Made by a program: the position numbers and the translations under genes. This document shows positions 26,090-34,670 of a stretch of DNA of 64,000 nucleotides, piece after piece. The notes beneath the pieces are model-generated. The model was given only the letters and a program-made list of their open reading frames with translations, had not been told where the DNA came from and made no database searches. Origin of the DNA: Granulosicoccus sp045110475 (GTDB lineage Bacteria; Pseudomonadota; Gammaproteobacteria; Granulosicoccales; Granulosicoccaceae); assembly GCA_045110475.1 (NCBI GenBank), contig JBGCGC010000015.1:43613-107612 (forward strand), written 5' to 3'. The stretch's first letter is position 1. Each line of letters starts with the position of its first letter.

Positions 26090-27142
26090 TCATTCAGTAA
26101 CTAGCAGCTTGTAAAATTCATCGCTGCTCGTTCGCTCAAACTGCCCATCCCGGTACACGGTTAACTGAGCGGCCAGACCTTGCTCGTCAATGAGCTTTTG
26201 CGCTTGTACTTCACCCACAACCAGCAAGGCGGTCGCCCAAGCATCGGCCAGCATAGTGCTTCTGTGCACCACGCTCACCGATACCAGGTCATGTTCTATC
26301 GGCCTGCCAGTAGCACCATCAATGATATGTGAAATGCGTTTGCCGTCTTCCACGCGGTAGTTCCGGTAGCTGCCGGAGCTTGCTATTTGAGAATCCAGTA
26401 GTGCCAGCAGTTGAGGTACATCGCCATCCGGACTCTCGATACCGATCCGCCAGGGATATCCATCTGCTCTTAAACCACGCCCGCGCAGCTCACCCCCGAT
26501 GTCAACCAGATAGCGTGAAATCCCTCGTTGCTCCAGCATCCGACCTAACTGATCAACAGCGTAGCCCTTTGCGAGTGAAGATACATCTATGGCCACTTCA
26601 GGGCGACGCTTTCTGATCGTGTTTCCGATCCTTACCAACTGGCGATACCCGGATAAGCGTTGCGCTGAGGCTATGGCATTTTCATCGGGTGCTTGCGTTG
26701 CCGTGTTTTTGCTGAAACCCCACAAATCGATCAACGGCTTTAATGCAATGTCATAGCGACCGGCCGTTAATCTGCTGATCGGCAAGGCAGCGTCGATCAC
26801 GGCCAAGGTATCTGCATGCAACTCGGTCGGATCTGTACTCACCGAAGAATTGAACTGCGACAGCTCAGAATCGGGATCCCATGTTGACATCAGTGCATTG
26901 ATACGCACAAGCTCACGTTGGATATCGGGTTCAATATCGACGCTGGTAAGCTCAGAAATCCACTGGATGGACCAGCCGGTTCCCATGGTTGAGCCACCAA
27001 GTTGCTGAATGTCCAGTTGTCTGATTTCTCTCGCCGCTAACGCACGCTCCGACGTTCCTGAATCAGAGCAGGCACCAAACAGCACACTTGACAGGATCAA
27101 TATCCGGAGCGCCAGACCAGTCGTGCGTTGTGTACCAGACAT
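26090..27142 (-). CDS. apbE: FAD:protein FMN transferase (ApbE)
   Basis: Periplasmic flavinyltransferase that attaches FMN to threonine residues of target proteins such as NqrB/NqrC or RnfG/RnfD. The signal peptide ends with lipobox LFGAC near residue 25, so it is a lipoprotein. ApbE blocks are all present: MGTGWSIQW, LTAGRYDIALKPLIDLWGF, IDVSSLAKGYAVDQL, YLVDIGGELRGRG, ISHIIDGATGRPI and the metal-binding MLADAWATALLVVG. The 350-residue length is standard. No Nqr, Rnf or other flavinylation target gene is in the window. It follows the SET-domain gene by 49 bases. Confidence 0.94.
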   Translation of the reverse strand: MSGTQRTTGLALRILILSSVLFGACSDSGTSERALAAREIRQLDIQQLGGSTMGTGWSIQWISELTSVDIEPDIQRELVRINALMSTWDPDSELSQFNSSVSTDPTELHADTLAVIDAALPISRLTAGRYDIALKPLIDLWGFSKNTATQAPDENAIASAQRLSGYRQLVRIGNTIRKRRPEVAIDVSSLAKGYAVDQLGRMLEQRGISRYLVDIGGELRGRGLRADGYPWRIGIESPDGDVPQLLALLDSQIASSGSYRNYRVEDGKRISHIIDGATGRPIEHDLVSVSVVHRSTMLADAWATALLVVGEVQAQKLIDEQGLAAQLTVYRDGQFERTSSDEFYKLLVTE

Positions 27143-27191
27143 GCTTTGTGCCGCAGACGAGTACGAGGTTTCTCAGCGTAATGTCAAGGCA

Positions 27192-27653
27192 TTACCACCC
27201 ATAGTCATGCAACAATTCCTCACCGGGCTCGACATCCTTCAATACCACGACATCCAGATCAGAGTAAGCGGCGTTGGGCTTGCTGTTATGGTTAATGTAT
27301 TTGAAGTCGTTAGTCAACTCGAGGCCCAGTTCGTCAGTAATCCACAATACGTAGATTCCGTCATCAAAGGTGGGCATACCGTGCAGTCGACCCAGCACCG
27401 TGTTCGCCTTGATACGCTTGGCCGCGAACAGCCCCTTGCCATGCACGGGACTGGTCGCTACAAAGACTTTGTCTGATACATCACTGGGACGCGCCTTCTT
27501 GAAGCGAGACATGAGTTTGGCAGTACGCGGTGCTATCGATTTGGCCTTTTCTCGTGATTTTTTTTCTGCTGACGACATTCCGGGCTTGTCTTGCTTTTGC
27601 AGACTCTTGCCGGTGTCCTTGTGTTTTTTCGGCTTATTGGCCTTCTTTGACAT
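27192..27653 (-). CDS. SET-domain protein
   Basis: Short protein with a Lys-rich N-terminus (residues 1-50, many Lys/Ser) and a compact SET domain. The domain shows SPVHGKGLFAAKRIKANTVLG, YINHNSKPNAAY (the NHxxxPN cofactor motif) and a C-terminal GEELLHDYGW, all characteristic of SET methyltransferases. The post-SET cysteines are absent. I set the start at ATG 27653, which begins the basic region and avoids overlapping pilZ; an upstream start at 27827 would run into that gene. Bacterial SET proteins may methylate ribosomal or nucleoid proteins; the target here is unknown. Confidence 0.75.
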   Translation of the reverse strand: MSKKANKPKKHKDTGKSLQKQDKPGMSSAEKKSREKAKSIAPRTAKLMSRFKKARPSDVSDKVFVATSPVHGKGLFAAKRIKANTVLGRLHGMPTFDDGIYVLWITDELGLELTNDFKYINHNSKPNAAYSDLDVVVLKDVEPGEELLHDYGW

Positions 27654-27723
27654 GGACTTGATGTTCCTGCGCAATGGAGACGCGTAGAGTACATCATGTC
27701 GACTTACTACGTGATATCCAGCA

Positions 27724-28071
27724 CTACATAGTCTGTGTCGGACGCTCACCTTGCAAAGCGGCAGCCAGATGCTGTTCGATATTGGCGCGCGTATTCCCGT
27801 TGTCACTCTCACAGAATTGCACGCCAATGCCGGGAACCTTGTTTCCTTGCGCTCCGGCTGGCGTTACCCAGACTACATTGCCAGTTACAGGCGCCACACT
27901 ATGGTCGTCCATAATCTTGAGCAGCATGAAAACTTCGTCGCCCAACTCATAGTTGCGAGCAGTCGGCACGAATAACCCACCTTGCTGTGTATAAGACAAG
28001 TACGAGGAATAAAGTGCACCACGGTCAGTGATTGATAAAGAAATAATGCCTTTTCGCGTTTGTTCGGTCAT
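27724..28071 (-). CDS. pilZ: PilZ-domain protein (type IV pilus type)
   Basis: 115-residue PilZ-fold protein, placed directly after holB as in Pseudomonas and Xanthomonas, where the orthologue is needed for type IV pilus assembly. It has the family TPAGAQGNKVPGIGVQF segment but lacks the N-terminal RxxxR motif required for c-di-GMP binding, consistent with the non-binding pilus-assembly subtype. It starts nine bases after the holB stop. Other genes of this pathway in the window are pilW only. Confidence 0.88.
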   Translation of the reverse strand: MTEQTRKGIISLSITDRGALYSSYLSYTQQGGLFVPTARNYELGDEVFMLLKIMDDHSVAPVTGNVVWVTPAGAQGNKVPGIGVQFCESDNGNTRANIEQHLAAALQGERPTQTM

Positions 28072-28080
28072 GTCGGGGCT

Positions 28081-29055
28081 TCAGCCGTTAGTCTTGAGAC
28101 GTATATCGGCAAAAAGTCCCTCGAGCACAGTCTGTGTTTTGAAGCTGGCACTATCTGAACGGTGTAATTGCAACAAACGATCATGAAGCGTGAACCATTG
28201 CTCAATTTTCAATCGATCTCTCGTCTCGGCTATTGCCAATGTAACCATTGGATTTGCCTCAATCGACACCTCATGACTTTGTTTGGACGCCATAACACAC
28301 CATTTAGCGAATGTTGCCAGACAATCGGCCGAGTCAAGTCTTGCCAATGAATCTGCTATGCGCCCCACGCTGCCTTTATGTAAAAACAGATCAGTCCACG
28401 CGGTGAGCAACAGCTTTTGCGTCTCTTGATAGTCTTCGTCCAGTTGACTCAGGGCAGCCAAGGGGCCGCCTCCAGCCTCCGCCAGTGCTTGCTCAGGTTC
28501 CGTGAAATGTTGCCCCAGCCAATCCACAGCTGCCTCTTTATCACCCAGTTTAAGCGTAATTTTCTGACAACGGCTGCGCACCGTTGCAGGCAATGCACCA
28601 GGCCGCCGCGCGCACAGTATAAGGATGGCATTGTCCGCAGGCTCTTCAAGCGTCTTGAGCAGGCTGTTCGCCGAATGCCGGTTGAGCCCGTTTGCCTCTG
28701 CAATCAACGCAACACGATAGCTCCTCTGTCCTGCGGTCAGCTGTAACCAATCTACCAGCTCGCGCACGGTATCAATCTTGATCCCGCCATTAGCGCCTTC
28801 AGGGTGCACAGGAAGAAAATCCGGATGAGCATCAGCCAACAGTTGTCTGCATGAAGAACATTGCCCACAAGCACCCCGTTCGTTGCGTTCCCGGCACAAA
28901 AGGGCCTCGGCAAGCCATTGGCAAAAGTTGCGTTTGCCAATGCCTTCCATACCGGACAAAAGCAGGGCGTGATGTAAACGTCCTTGATTGGCTGCGGCCA
29001 ACAATGTCTGTGCATCAGCATACAACCACGGTGGACATGTGGTCAGCGCATCCAT
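28081..29055 (-). CDS. holB: DNA polymerase III subunit delta'
   Basis: Clamp-loader subunit, 324 residues. The N-terminal AAA+-like domain has LLSGMEGIGKR in place of a full Walker A, matching the non-hydrolysing delta' subunit. A four-cysteine zinc module follows (CRERNERGACGQCSSC). The SRCQKITL segment, with the conserved arginine finger motif SRC, is present. The start codon overlaps the tmk stop by one base (TAATG), so the two are coupled. Downstream is pilZ. Confidence 0.93.
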   Translation of the reverse strand: MDALTTCPPWLYADAQTLLAAANQGRLHHALLLSGMEGIGKRNFCQWLAEALLCRERNERGACGQCSSCRQLLADAHPDFLPVHPEGANGGIKIDTVRELVDWLQLTAGQRSYRVALIAEANGLNRHSANSLLKTLEEPADNAILILCARRPGALPATVRSRCQKITLKLGDKEAAVDWLGQHFTEPEQALAEAGGGPLAALSQLDEDYQETQKLLLTAWTDLFLHKGSVGRIADSLARLDSADCLATFAKWCVMASKQSHEVSIEANPMVTLAIAETRDRLKIEQWFTLHDRLLQLHRSDSASFKTQTVLEGLFADIRLKTNG

Positions 29056-29726
29056 TATCTGTTGGCGTTGGCGTTGGCGTTGGCGTTGGCGTTGGCGTCG
29101 ATCAAGGCCTGCACCGCATCCGCCACAGCGAGGCTCACCGTGTTCAGGGCACCCCCGGCATCAACGACCTTGACCCTGGCCGGCGATGCTTCTGCTCTTG
29201 CCAGGTAGGCAGCTCTGGCTCGTTCAAAAAATGCCACAGCTTCGCTCTCAATCCTGTCAGGCTTTCCTCGCGCAGCCATGCGTGCAAGACCTTGCTCGAC
29301 AGGCATGTCCAGCAGAATGGTGAGATCAGGCTGGAGCGTTACCCCCATGAGAGAGTGCAATTGCAGGACACGCTCGACGCCTAATTGGCGGCCCGCTCCC
29401 TGATAGGCCACACTTGCATCCATGTAACGATCACACAACACCCATTTTCCAGCCTCAAGTGCTGGCAGGATAAGCTGGGCGATCAACTCCAGGCGTGAGG
29501 CCACCATGACAAGCAGCTCGGTTTCAGCCTGCATCGTGCCACGGGTGTCCAGAACAAACTCGCGAAGCTGCTCACCGGCAGGTGTACCGCCCGGTTCACG
29601 AGTGGCAATGTAGTCGATACCTGCGTTTGTCAGCTGATGCTCTATGACTTCGCGGTTAGTCGTTTTACCGACACCTTCAAGCCCCTCAAGCGTAATGAAT
29701 TTGCCACGCAAAGACGCCACTAGCAC
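29055..29726 (-). CDS. tmk: Thymidylate kinase
   Basis: Phosphorylates dTMP to dTDP. The P-loop is GLEGVGKT at 15-22, the dTMP-binding motif REPGGTPAGEQLR follows, and the DRYMDASVAYQGAGR region contains the catalytic Arg/Asp. The LID carries RGKPDRIE. The C-terminus is unusual: after ALID it ends in six Ala-Asn repeats and Arg, encoded by six perfect hexanucleotide copies. Without the tail the length is that of a normal kinase, so the repeat is an appendage. It is coupled to holB by TAATG. Confidence 0.95.
   Translation of the reverse strand: MLVASLRGKFITLEGLEGVGKTTNREVIEHQLTNAGIDYIATREPGGTPAGEQLREFVLDTRGTMQAETELLVMVASRLELIAQLILPALEAGKWVLCDRYMDASVAYQGAGRQLGVERVLQLHSLMGVTLQPDLTILLDMPVEQGLARMAARGKPDRIESEAVAFFERARAAYLARAEASPARVKVVDAGGALNTVSLAVADAVQALIDANANANANANANR
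29061..29096 (+). repeat. Hexanucleotide microsatellite (GTTGGC)6
   Basis: Six perfect tandem GTTGGC copies at the 3' end of tmk, encoding Ala-Asn repeats on the minus strand and lying four bases from the tmk stop and holB start. The unit is a multiple of three, so copy changes alter tail length but not frame. Confidence 0.95.
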
Positions 29727-29763
29727 TGTGTCTCATCAAAACGCCACATGCGTAAGCACATGA

Positions 29764-30771
29764 CTATCGTTTTAGCTGGTACTTGCGCACCGCCGCATTG
29801 TGTTGCTCCAAGGTTTCGGAGAACTGGTGTGTGCCATCACCTCGCGCCACAAAATACAGCGCGGTAGTACTTTCGGGCTGTAACACGGCATTGATTGCTT
29901 CACGTCCAACCATGGCTATGGGTGTCGGTGGCAAGCCAGCACGTGTGTAGGTGTTGTACGGTGTATCGGTAGTGAGGTCCTTGCGACGGATATTGCCATC
30001 AAAGGCATCTCCCATACCGTAGATCACCGTCGGATCGGTCTGCAAACGCATACGCTTGTTAATACGTGAAAGAAAAACACCCGCAATCAGTGGCCGCTCA
30101 GCGGGAACTGCTGTTTCTTTCTCAACAATCGAAGCCAGAATCAGGGCCTCATAAGGTGAAGCAAGCGGTATGTCTTCTGCACGATTTTCCCATTCCTCTG
30201 CCAGTATCCTGTCCATGGTTCTTTTGGCACGCTTCAGGTAGTCGACGTCGGTCGTACCTTTCGGAAACGCATAGGTATCCGCGAAAAAAACGCCTTCGGG
30301 ATGCACGTCAGGAAAACCCAACAGTGCCATCAGTGATTGTTCTGATAAGTCCGACAAATCGCCCAGAGTGTGGATCAAGTCATCGGACGCGGCCACACGC
30401 GCTATGGTCTCCTTCCAGTTTGAACCTTCAATGATGCTTTGCGAATACTGTACGGTCTGGCCTTGAATAAACGTGTCGAACAGTTCTGGCACAGTGAGAT
30501 CGGTTTGCAGAACGTACTCACCGGTCTTGATTTTTCCCGCCTTCTCGCTAAGCCTTGCGTACAGATCGAACCAGTAGCGTTTGTCGATAATACCTCGGCT
30601 TTCAAGCTCAGCCGACACACGCTTTGCAGACCAGCCGCGCTCTATAACAAAGGCCGCATCGGCTGTATCAACTGACACCGGCGTTTCAAGATAACGCTGG
30701 TAGTCAATCCAGCCGTAAGCACCTGCTGCTCCAATCCCTGAAAACAGGATGAAAAAAAACGCCTTGATCAC
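29764..30771 (-). CDS. mltG: Endolytic murein transglycosylase MltG
   Basis: Inner-membrane lytic transglycosylase that ends glycan strand synthesis. A single N-terminal helix (AFFFILFSGIGAAGAYGWI) anchors it. A LysM-like region and the YceG domain follow; the catalytic Glu is in ILASIVEKET, and GNIRRKDLTTDTPYNTYTRAGLPPTPI is the family signature. I chose the GTG at 30771, whose GTGA overlaps the fabF stop; it gives 335 residues (E. coli 340). An ATG at 30888 would add 39 residues inside fabF. The order fabF-mltG-tmk-holB is conserved in many gammaproteobacteria. Confidence 0.93.
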   Translation of the reverse strand: MIKAFFFILFSGIGAAGAYGWIDYQRYLETPVSVDTADAAFVIERGWSAKRVSAELESRGIIDKRYWFDLYARLSEKAGKIKTGEYVLQTDLTVPELFDTFIQGQTVQYSQSIIEGSNWKETIARVAASDDLIHTLGDLSDLSEQSLMALLGFPDVHPEGVFFADTYAFPKGTTDVDYLKRAKRTMDRILAEEWENRAEDIPLASPYEALILASIVEKETAVPAERPLIAGVFLSRINKRMRLQTDPTVIYGMGDAFDGNIRRKDLTTDTPYNTYTRAGLPPTPIAMVGREAINAVLQPESTTALYFVARGDGTHQFSETLEQHNAAVRKYQLKR

Positions 30772-32015
30772 ACGCCGTCTTTCGCAAAGATGACTGTGCC
30801 GTTCGTTCCACCGAAGCCAAAGGAGTTGGACATACTGACTTTCAAGGGCGCCTTGCGTGCGGTTTGGGCAACGTAGTCCAGATCGCACCCCTCTCCCGGG
30901 TTATCCAGATTGATGGTGGGTGGAGCTACTTGATCGCGCAGGGCAAGCACGGAAAAGACCGCTTCGATTCCGCCAGCGGCCCCAAGCAGATGACCGGTCA
31001 TGCTTTTTGTCGAACTGACCAGTACCGACTGACTGTGAGAACCTATGGCTGTTTTAATAGCATCTGTTTCTGCAACGTCACCGGCTGGGGTAGAGGTTCC
31101 GTGAGCGTTGATATAGTCAACGTCGGCTGGATCTATTGCAGCGTTTTTCATTGCAGCTCGCATACATCTGGCAGCGCCCTCGCCGTTGGCTGCCGGCAGC
31201 GTCATATGATGGGCATCACCACTCATTCCATAACCCACGATTTCACAGTAGATGGTTGCACCTCGAGCCTTGGCATGCCCATACTCTTCGAGGACCATGA
31301 CGCCTGCACCGTCACCCAGCACAAAACCATCCCGGTCCTTGTCCCAAGGCCTGCTTGCCGCCGCAGGATCATCGTTGCGCGTGGAGAGCGCGCGAGCGGC
31401 TCCAAAGCCTGCCAGGCCTAACGGGCAAGTGGCCATTTCAGCACCACCAGCCACCATGACATCAGCGTCACCGTATTCGATAAACCGTGCGGCATCACCA
31501 ATATTGTGGGTTCCCGTAGTACAGGCAGTCACCGTACAAAGATTGGGGCCTTTGTAACCGTATTTAATGGATAGATTGCCGCTGATCATGTTGATAATGG
31601 TCGACGGCACAAAAAACGGCGAAACCTTGCGGGGACCGCCATCCAGCAACGCTTTATGCTGCACCTCGATGTTGGGCAGACCCCCAATGCCGGAACCGAT
31701 GGACACCCCGACACGTTCAAGATCGAGGCCGTCTGCATCTTCAAGCCCGGCATCCTTGATGGCTTGCATGCCGGCAGCCACACCGAAATGGATGAACGTG
31801 TCCATCTTTCGCGCTTCCTTGGTGCTGAAATACAGGCCGGGATCGAAGTCCTTCACCGAAGCGCTGAAACGGGTGGAGAAAGCAGTCGTGTCGAATGACT
31901 GGATAAGCGCCACGCCAGACACCCCGGCCACAATATTGCGCCAGCTTGCCTCAACATCAGCACCTACAGGTGTTACCAGACCGAGTCCGGTTACCGCTAC
32001 ACGTCTACGCGTCAA
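30768..32015 (-). CDS. fabF: 3-oxoacyl-ACP synthase II
   Basis: Condensing enzyme that elongates acyl-ACP with malonyl-ACP. Catalytic Cys165 (TACTTGTH), His305 (NAHGTSTPAGD) and His342 (MTGHLLGAAGG) are all present, giving the Cys-His-His triad of the KAS I/II class. The 415-residue length is typical. It is separated from acpP by an unusually long 428-bp gap and overlaps mltG by four bases. Confidence 0.96.
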   Translation of the reverse strand: MTRRRVAVTGLGLVTPVGADVEASWRNIVAGVSGVALIQSFDTTAFSTRFSASVKDFDPGLYFSTKEARKMDTFIHFGVAAGMQAIKDAGLEDADGLDLERVGVSIGSGIGGLPNIEVQHKALLDGGPRKVSPFFVPSTIINMISGNLSIKYGYKGPNLCTVTACTTGTHNIGDAARFIEYGDADVMVAGGAEMATCPLGLAGFGAARALSTRNDDPAAASRPWDKDRDGFVLGDGAGVMVLEEYGHAKARGATIYCEIVGYGMSGDAHHMTLPAANGEGAARCMRAAMKNAAIDPADVDYINAHGTSTPAGDVAETDAIKTAIGSHSQSVLVSSTKSMTGHLLGAAGGIEAVFSVLALRDQVAPPTINLDNPGEGCDLDYVAQTARKAPLKVSMSNSFGFGGTNGTVIFAKDGV

Positions 32016-32443
32016 TTCTGTTTAACTCCAATCGCAGCTACCAAAAGCTCAATAACAGTCGCTCTCTTTACGTGTTGCTGGATGATGTGCATCAACAGGC
32101 AAAAAGCACGGGTGACAACCAGATGGCTCTAACACGGTCGCTTGTCAAACGCCAAAGACCGGATGTGCTCTGGTGTGTCACCGCATCAAACCGATGATGT
32201 AGCACCGGGCCGGCTGCTCACGCAGCGCCCCGGACCTGTCCACTCACACCGATACACAATCCGGACATTCCACTGGAACCGACCGGTTTCACGTGGTTGA
32301 CACGTCCCCTCTGTCGCCGGGTATCCCAGTCAGAAAACAACCGAACGAAAGCTGTATTAAAACGGTGAAAGCCTTTAGGCGATCTTGCAAGGACATTGCA
32401 ACTACGTTAGATTCAAGAGCAAGCAAGGCTTGCGCTTGTCCAA
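32016..32443. other. 428-bp intergenic region between acpP and fabF
   Basis: No gene-like frame was found. A strong hairpin at 32205-32233 has outer stem CCGGG/CCCGG and inner stem GCTGC/GCAGC (minus-strand reading) closed by a GTGA tetraloop, with a small internal loop. There is no T-tract after it. It may dampen read-through or stabilise acpP mRNA, since acyl carrier protein is needed in great excess over FabF. Confidence 0.5.
32205..32233 (-). terminator. GTGA-tetraloop hairpin downstream of acpP
   Basis: Two stacked stems (5 bp each) around an asymmetric internal loop and a GTGA tetraloop, 211-239 bases after the acpP stop. Lack of a T-run makes it an attenuator or mRNA-stability element rather than a standard terminator. 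Confidence 0.4.
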
Positions 32444-32686
32444 TCAAGCCTGATCGATATGGGCGGTAACGTAGTCAATTGCCTGTTCGACAGTTGTAAT
32501 TTTCTCCGCCTCTTCATCGGGGATTTCACACTCGAATTCTTCCTCAAGCGCCATGACAAGCTCGACGGTATCGAGAGAATCTGCGCCTAGATCTTCGACA
32601 AAGGATGCTTTGGTCGTGACTTCTTCTTCCTTCACGCCTAGCTGCTCTACGACTATCTTTTTGACGCGTTCGTCAATACTGCTCAT
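32444..32686 (-). CDS. acpP: Acyl carrier protein
   Basis: 80-residue acidic helical carrier. The phosphopantetheine attachment site is Ser37 in GADSLDTVELVM, and the VEDLGADSLD context is classic for fatty-acid ACP. The ATG at 32686 is preceded by a strong GGAGG; a further-upstream ATG at 32755 gives a non-conserved 23-residue extension and was rejected. It follows fabG by 195 bases and is likely to have its own promoter. Confidence 0.96.
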   Translation of the reverse strand: MSSIDERVKKIVVEQLGVKEEEVTTKASFVEDLGADSLDTVELVMALEEEFECEIPDEEAEKITTVEQAIDYVTAHIDQA

Positions 32687-32881
32687 TGTAGGATAAACCT
32701 CCGAAATAAAAGATGCGGATCTGGGAACCCGACTGGGTGCCCACCGTGCGGCCATTGTAATGACTTACATAAGAACGTGCCAATCATTCCGCCTGTTCTG
32801 ACGAGATAATAAGGACAATTTGTTTGAATTATAAGGCCAATACGAAATAGCACGACAAATTAGCTGAAATTACAGCGCTAA

Positions 32882-33634
32882 TCAGGTCATTACCATCCCA
32901 CCGTTGACGCTAATGGTCTGCCCGGTAATATAAGAAGCGCCATCAGAGGCCAGAAACAGGCACGTTTGAGCAATATCGTCGGGGGTGCCAAGACGACCAA
33001 GCGCAATTTCGCCTTTCAGCTTGTTTTTTTGTTCTTCCGGCAATGCGTCCGTCATATCTGATTCGATAAAACCCGGCGCAACGGCATTGATGGTGATGGA
33101 ACGCGAGCCCAGCTCACGCGCGAGTGATTTGGTCATACCGAGTACACCCGCTTTTGATGCAGAATAATTCACCTGACCTGCATTTCCGGTAATACCCACC
33201 ACTGAACTGATATTGATGATTCGCCCCTGACGCGCCTTGATCATGGGCTTGATAACCAATTTGCACATGCGGTAAACGCTCGACAGATTGGTTGAAATGA
33301 CATCATCCCATTCATCATCTTTCATGCGCATGAACAGGTTATCCCGGGTGATACCGGCATTATTGACCAGCACAGTAATCGGACCATATTGCTCGCCGAT
33401 GCTTTTTACACAAGCCTCGGCAGCGTTCGCATCGGTAACGTCCAACTGCATGCCTACACCAGCGACGCCTAGCGCCCTCAGGCGCTCGGTGATTGCCTCA
33501 GCTCCTGCCACTGATGTTGCAGTCCCGACGACGGTTGCCCCGTTGCTGGCCAACGTGTCACAGATTGCCGCACCGATGCCGCGACTTGCCCCGGTAATCA
33601 GGGCAACCTGACCGTTCATCGCTGGTTGACTCAT
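32882..33634 (-). CDS. fabG: 3-oxoacyl-ACP reductase
   Basis: NADPH-dependent reductase of the fatty-acid elongation cycle, 250 residues, SDR fold. TGASRGIG lies at 14-21, NNAG at 91-94, and the catalytic Ser144, Tyr157 and Lys161 in NISSVVG and VNYSASKAG. The C-terminal motif ITGQTISVNGGM is FabG-specific. The ATG overlaps the fabD stop region by four bases (fabD stop at 33631), so translation is coupled. Confidence 0.96.
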   Translation of the reverse strand: MSQPAMNGQVALITGASRGIGAAICDTLASNGATVVGTATSVAGAEAITERLRALGVAGVGMQLDVTDANAAEACVKSIGEQYGPITVLVNNAGITRDNLFMRMKDDEWDDVISTNLSSVYRMCKLVIKPMIKARQGRIINISSVVGITGNAGQVNYSASKAGVLGMTKSLARELGSRSITINAVAPGFIESDMTDALPEEQKNKLKGEIALGRLGTPDDIAQTCLFLASDGASYITGQTISVNGGMVMT

Positions 33635-34587
33635 GCGTGTAGCTCCACGTGTGTAGAAGCAGCCTCGAGTGCCTTGGCCAGCGTATCTGGCGATTCAACC
33701 GGTAAGGTGGGCAGCGCCCGATCAATCCGCTTGGACAGTCCAGCAAGGACCTTTCCGGGACCGGATTCGATAATCAGGCTGACACCGTGTACATCACGCA
33801 AGGTCTCGATGGTACGGGTCCAGTACACCGGATTGTAGACGTGCGATTTGAGATGCCCGAGCATAGTGGGAAGGTCTTCTGCGGCCCGCGCGGTGGCGTT
33901 CTGTATGAGCGGCATCTGCGGATTGGAAAAACTCAGCTGATCGATTTTTTCGCACAATACGATTCCTGCCGGCTTCATGAGAGAAGAATGATTGGGGACG
34001 CTGACTGCCAGCATCATGGCCTTGCGGCATCCTTGCTCCCTGGCAGCAGCAACGGTTTTTTCGATGGCGTCCAGATGGCCGGATATGGCAACCTGGCCCG
34101 GGGAATTGAAGTTGACCGCCTCACTAATACGATCGCCAGAGATTGACGCGCACAAATCAACGACCGCCTGATCTTCCATACCCAGCAAAGCGGCCATACC
34201 GCCCTCACCCTCCGGTACCGCAGCGGCCATGAGCATCGCTCGTTCGTTAACCAGCGTAACCGCGTCGCTGAAAGATAATGCATTTGACGCAACCAACGCA
34301 GCGAACTCCCCGAGACTATGCCCGGCTACGGCTGCAGGTGTGCCCAATCCTTGCGACTGTAATATTCTCCAGACAGCGATATCAGCTATAAACATCAGGG
34401 GTTGGGTTACGCGGGTGTCGCTGAGCGCCTCTGCCGGACCTTGCTGGGCAAGCTGCCAAAGATCCTTGCCAAGAATATCGGAAGCCTCAGCAAACGTTGA
34501 CGCAATTTCATCGTGCTGTTCGGCAAGAGCTGCAAGCATTCCCACACTCTGCGAACCCTGCCCTGGAAACACTACTGCAAATGTCAC
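33631..34587 (-). CDS. fabD: Malonyl-CoA:ACP transacylase
   Basis: Loads malonate onto ACP. It contains FPGQGSQSVGM at 7-17, the catalytic GHSLGEFAAL with Ser91, and His200 in SVPNHSSLM. At 318 residues it is standard. The start codon is GTG, preceded by an ideal AAGGAG at seven-base spacing. The first gene of the fab block; plsX and fabH, which usually precede fabD, are not present upstream. Confidence 0.96.
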   Translation of the reverse strand: MTFAVVFPGQGSQSVGMLAALAEQHDEIASTFAEASDILGKDLWQLAQQGPAEALSDTRVTQPLMFIADIAVWRILQSQGLGTPAAVAGHSLGEFAALVASNALSFSDAVTLVNERAMLMAAAVPEGEGGMAALLGMEDQAVVDLCASISGDRISEAVNFNSPGQVAISGHLDAIEKTVAAAREQGCRKAMMLAVSVPNHSSLMKPAGIVLCEKIDQLSFSNPQMPLIQNATARAAEDLPTMLGHLKSHVYNPVYWTRTIETLRDVHGVSLIIESGPGKVLAGLSKRIDRALPTLPVESPDTLAKALEAASTHVELHA

Positions 34588-34670
34588 CCGTTTCTCCTTT
34601 TTAAGCCGCTACCCGGCCTTTTAGTCGGTTGTTACGCTAGAAGATAGCAGGCTTACCGGCAAGCGTGTCA

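Noticed and set aside
27654..27827. Upstream start of the SET-domain protein
   Set aside because: It overlaps pilZ by more than 100 bases; the internal ATG starts the Lys-rich region.
29061..29096. Tandem repeat as a CRISPR array or frame-shifting phase-variation switch
   Set aside because: The unit is six bases with no spacers, and being a multiple of three it cannot shift the tmk frame.
28851..29384. Plus-strand frame with Gly-Val repeats opposite tmk/holB
   Set aside because: The repeat is only the reverse reading of the hexanucleotide tract in tmk.
30772..30888. N-terminal extension of mltG from an upstream ATG
   Set aside because: The added 39 residues lie inside fabF, look unlike a signal or membrane segment, and the GTGA overlap start gives the normal length.
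32687..32755. 23-residue extension of acyl carrier protein
   Set aside because: The strong GGAGG lies directly before the internal ATG and ACP is always about 78-80 residues.
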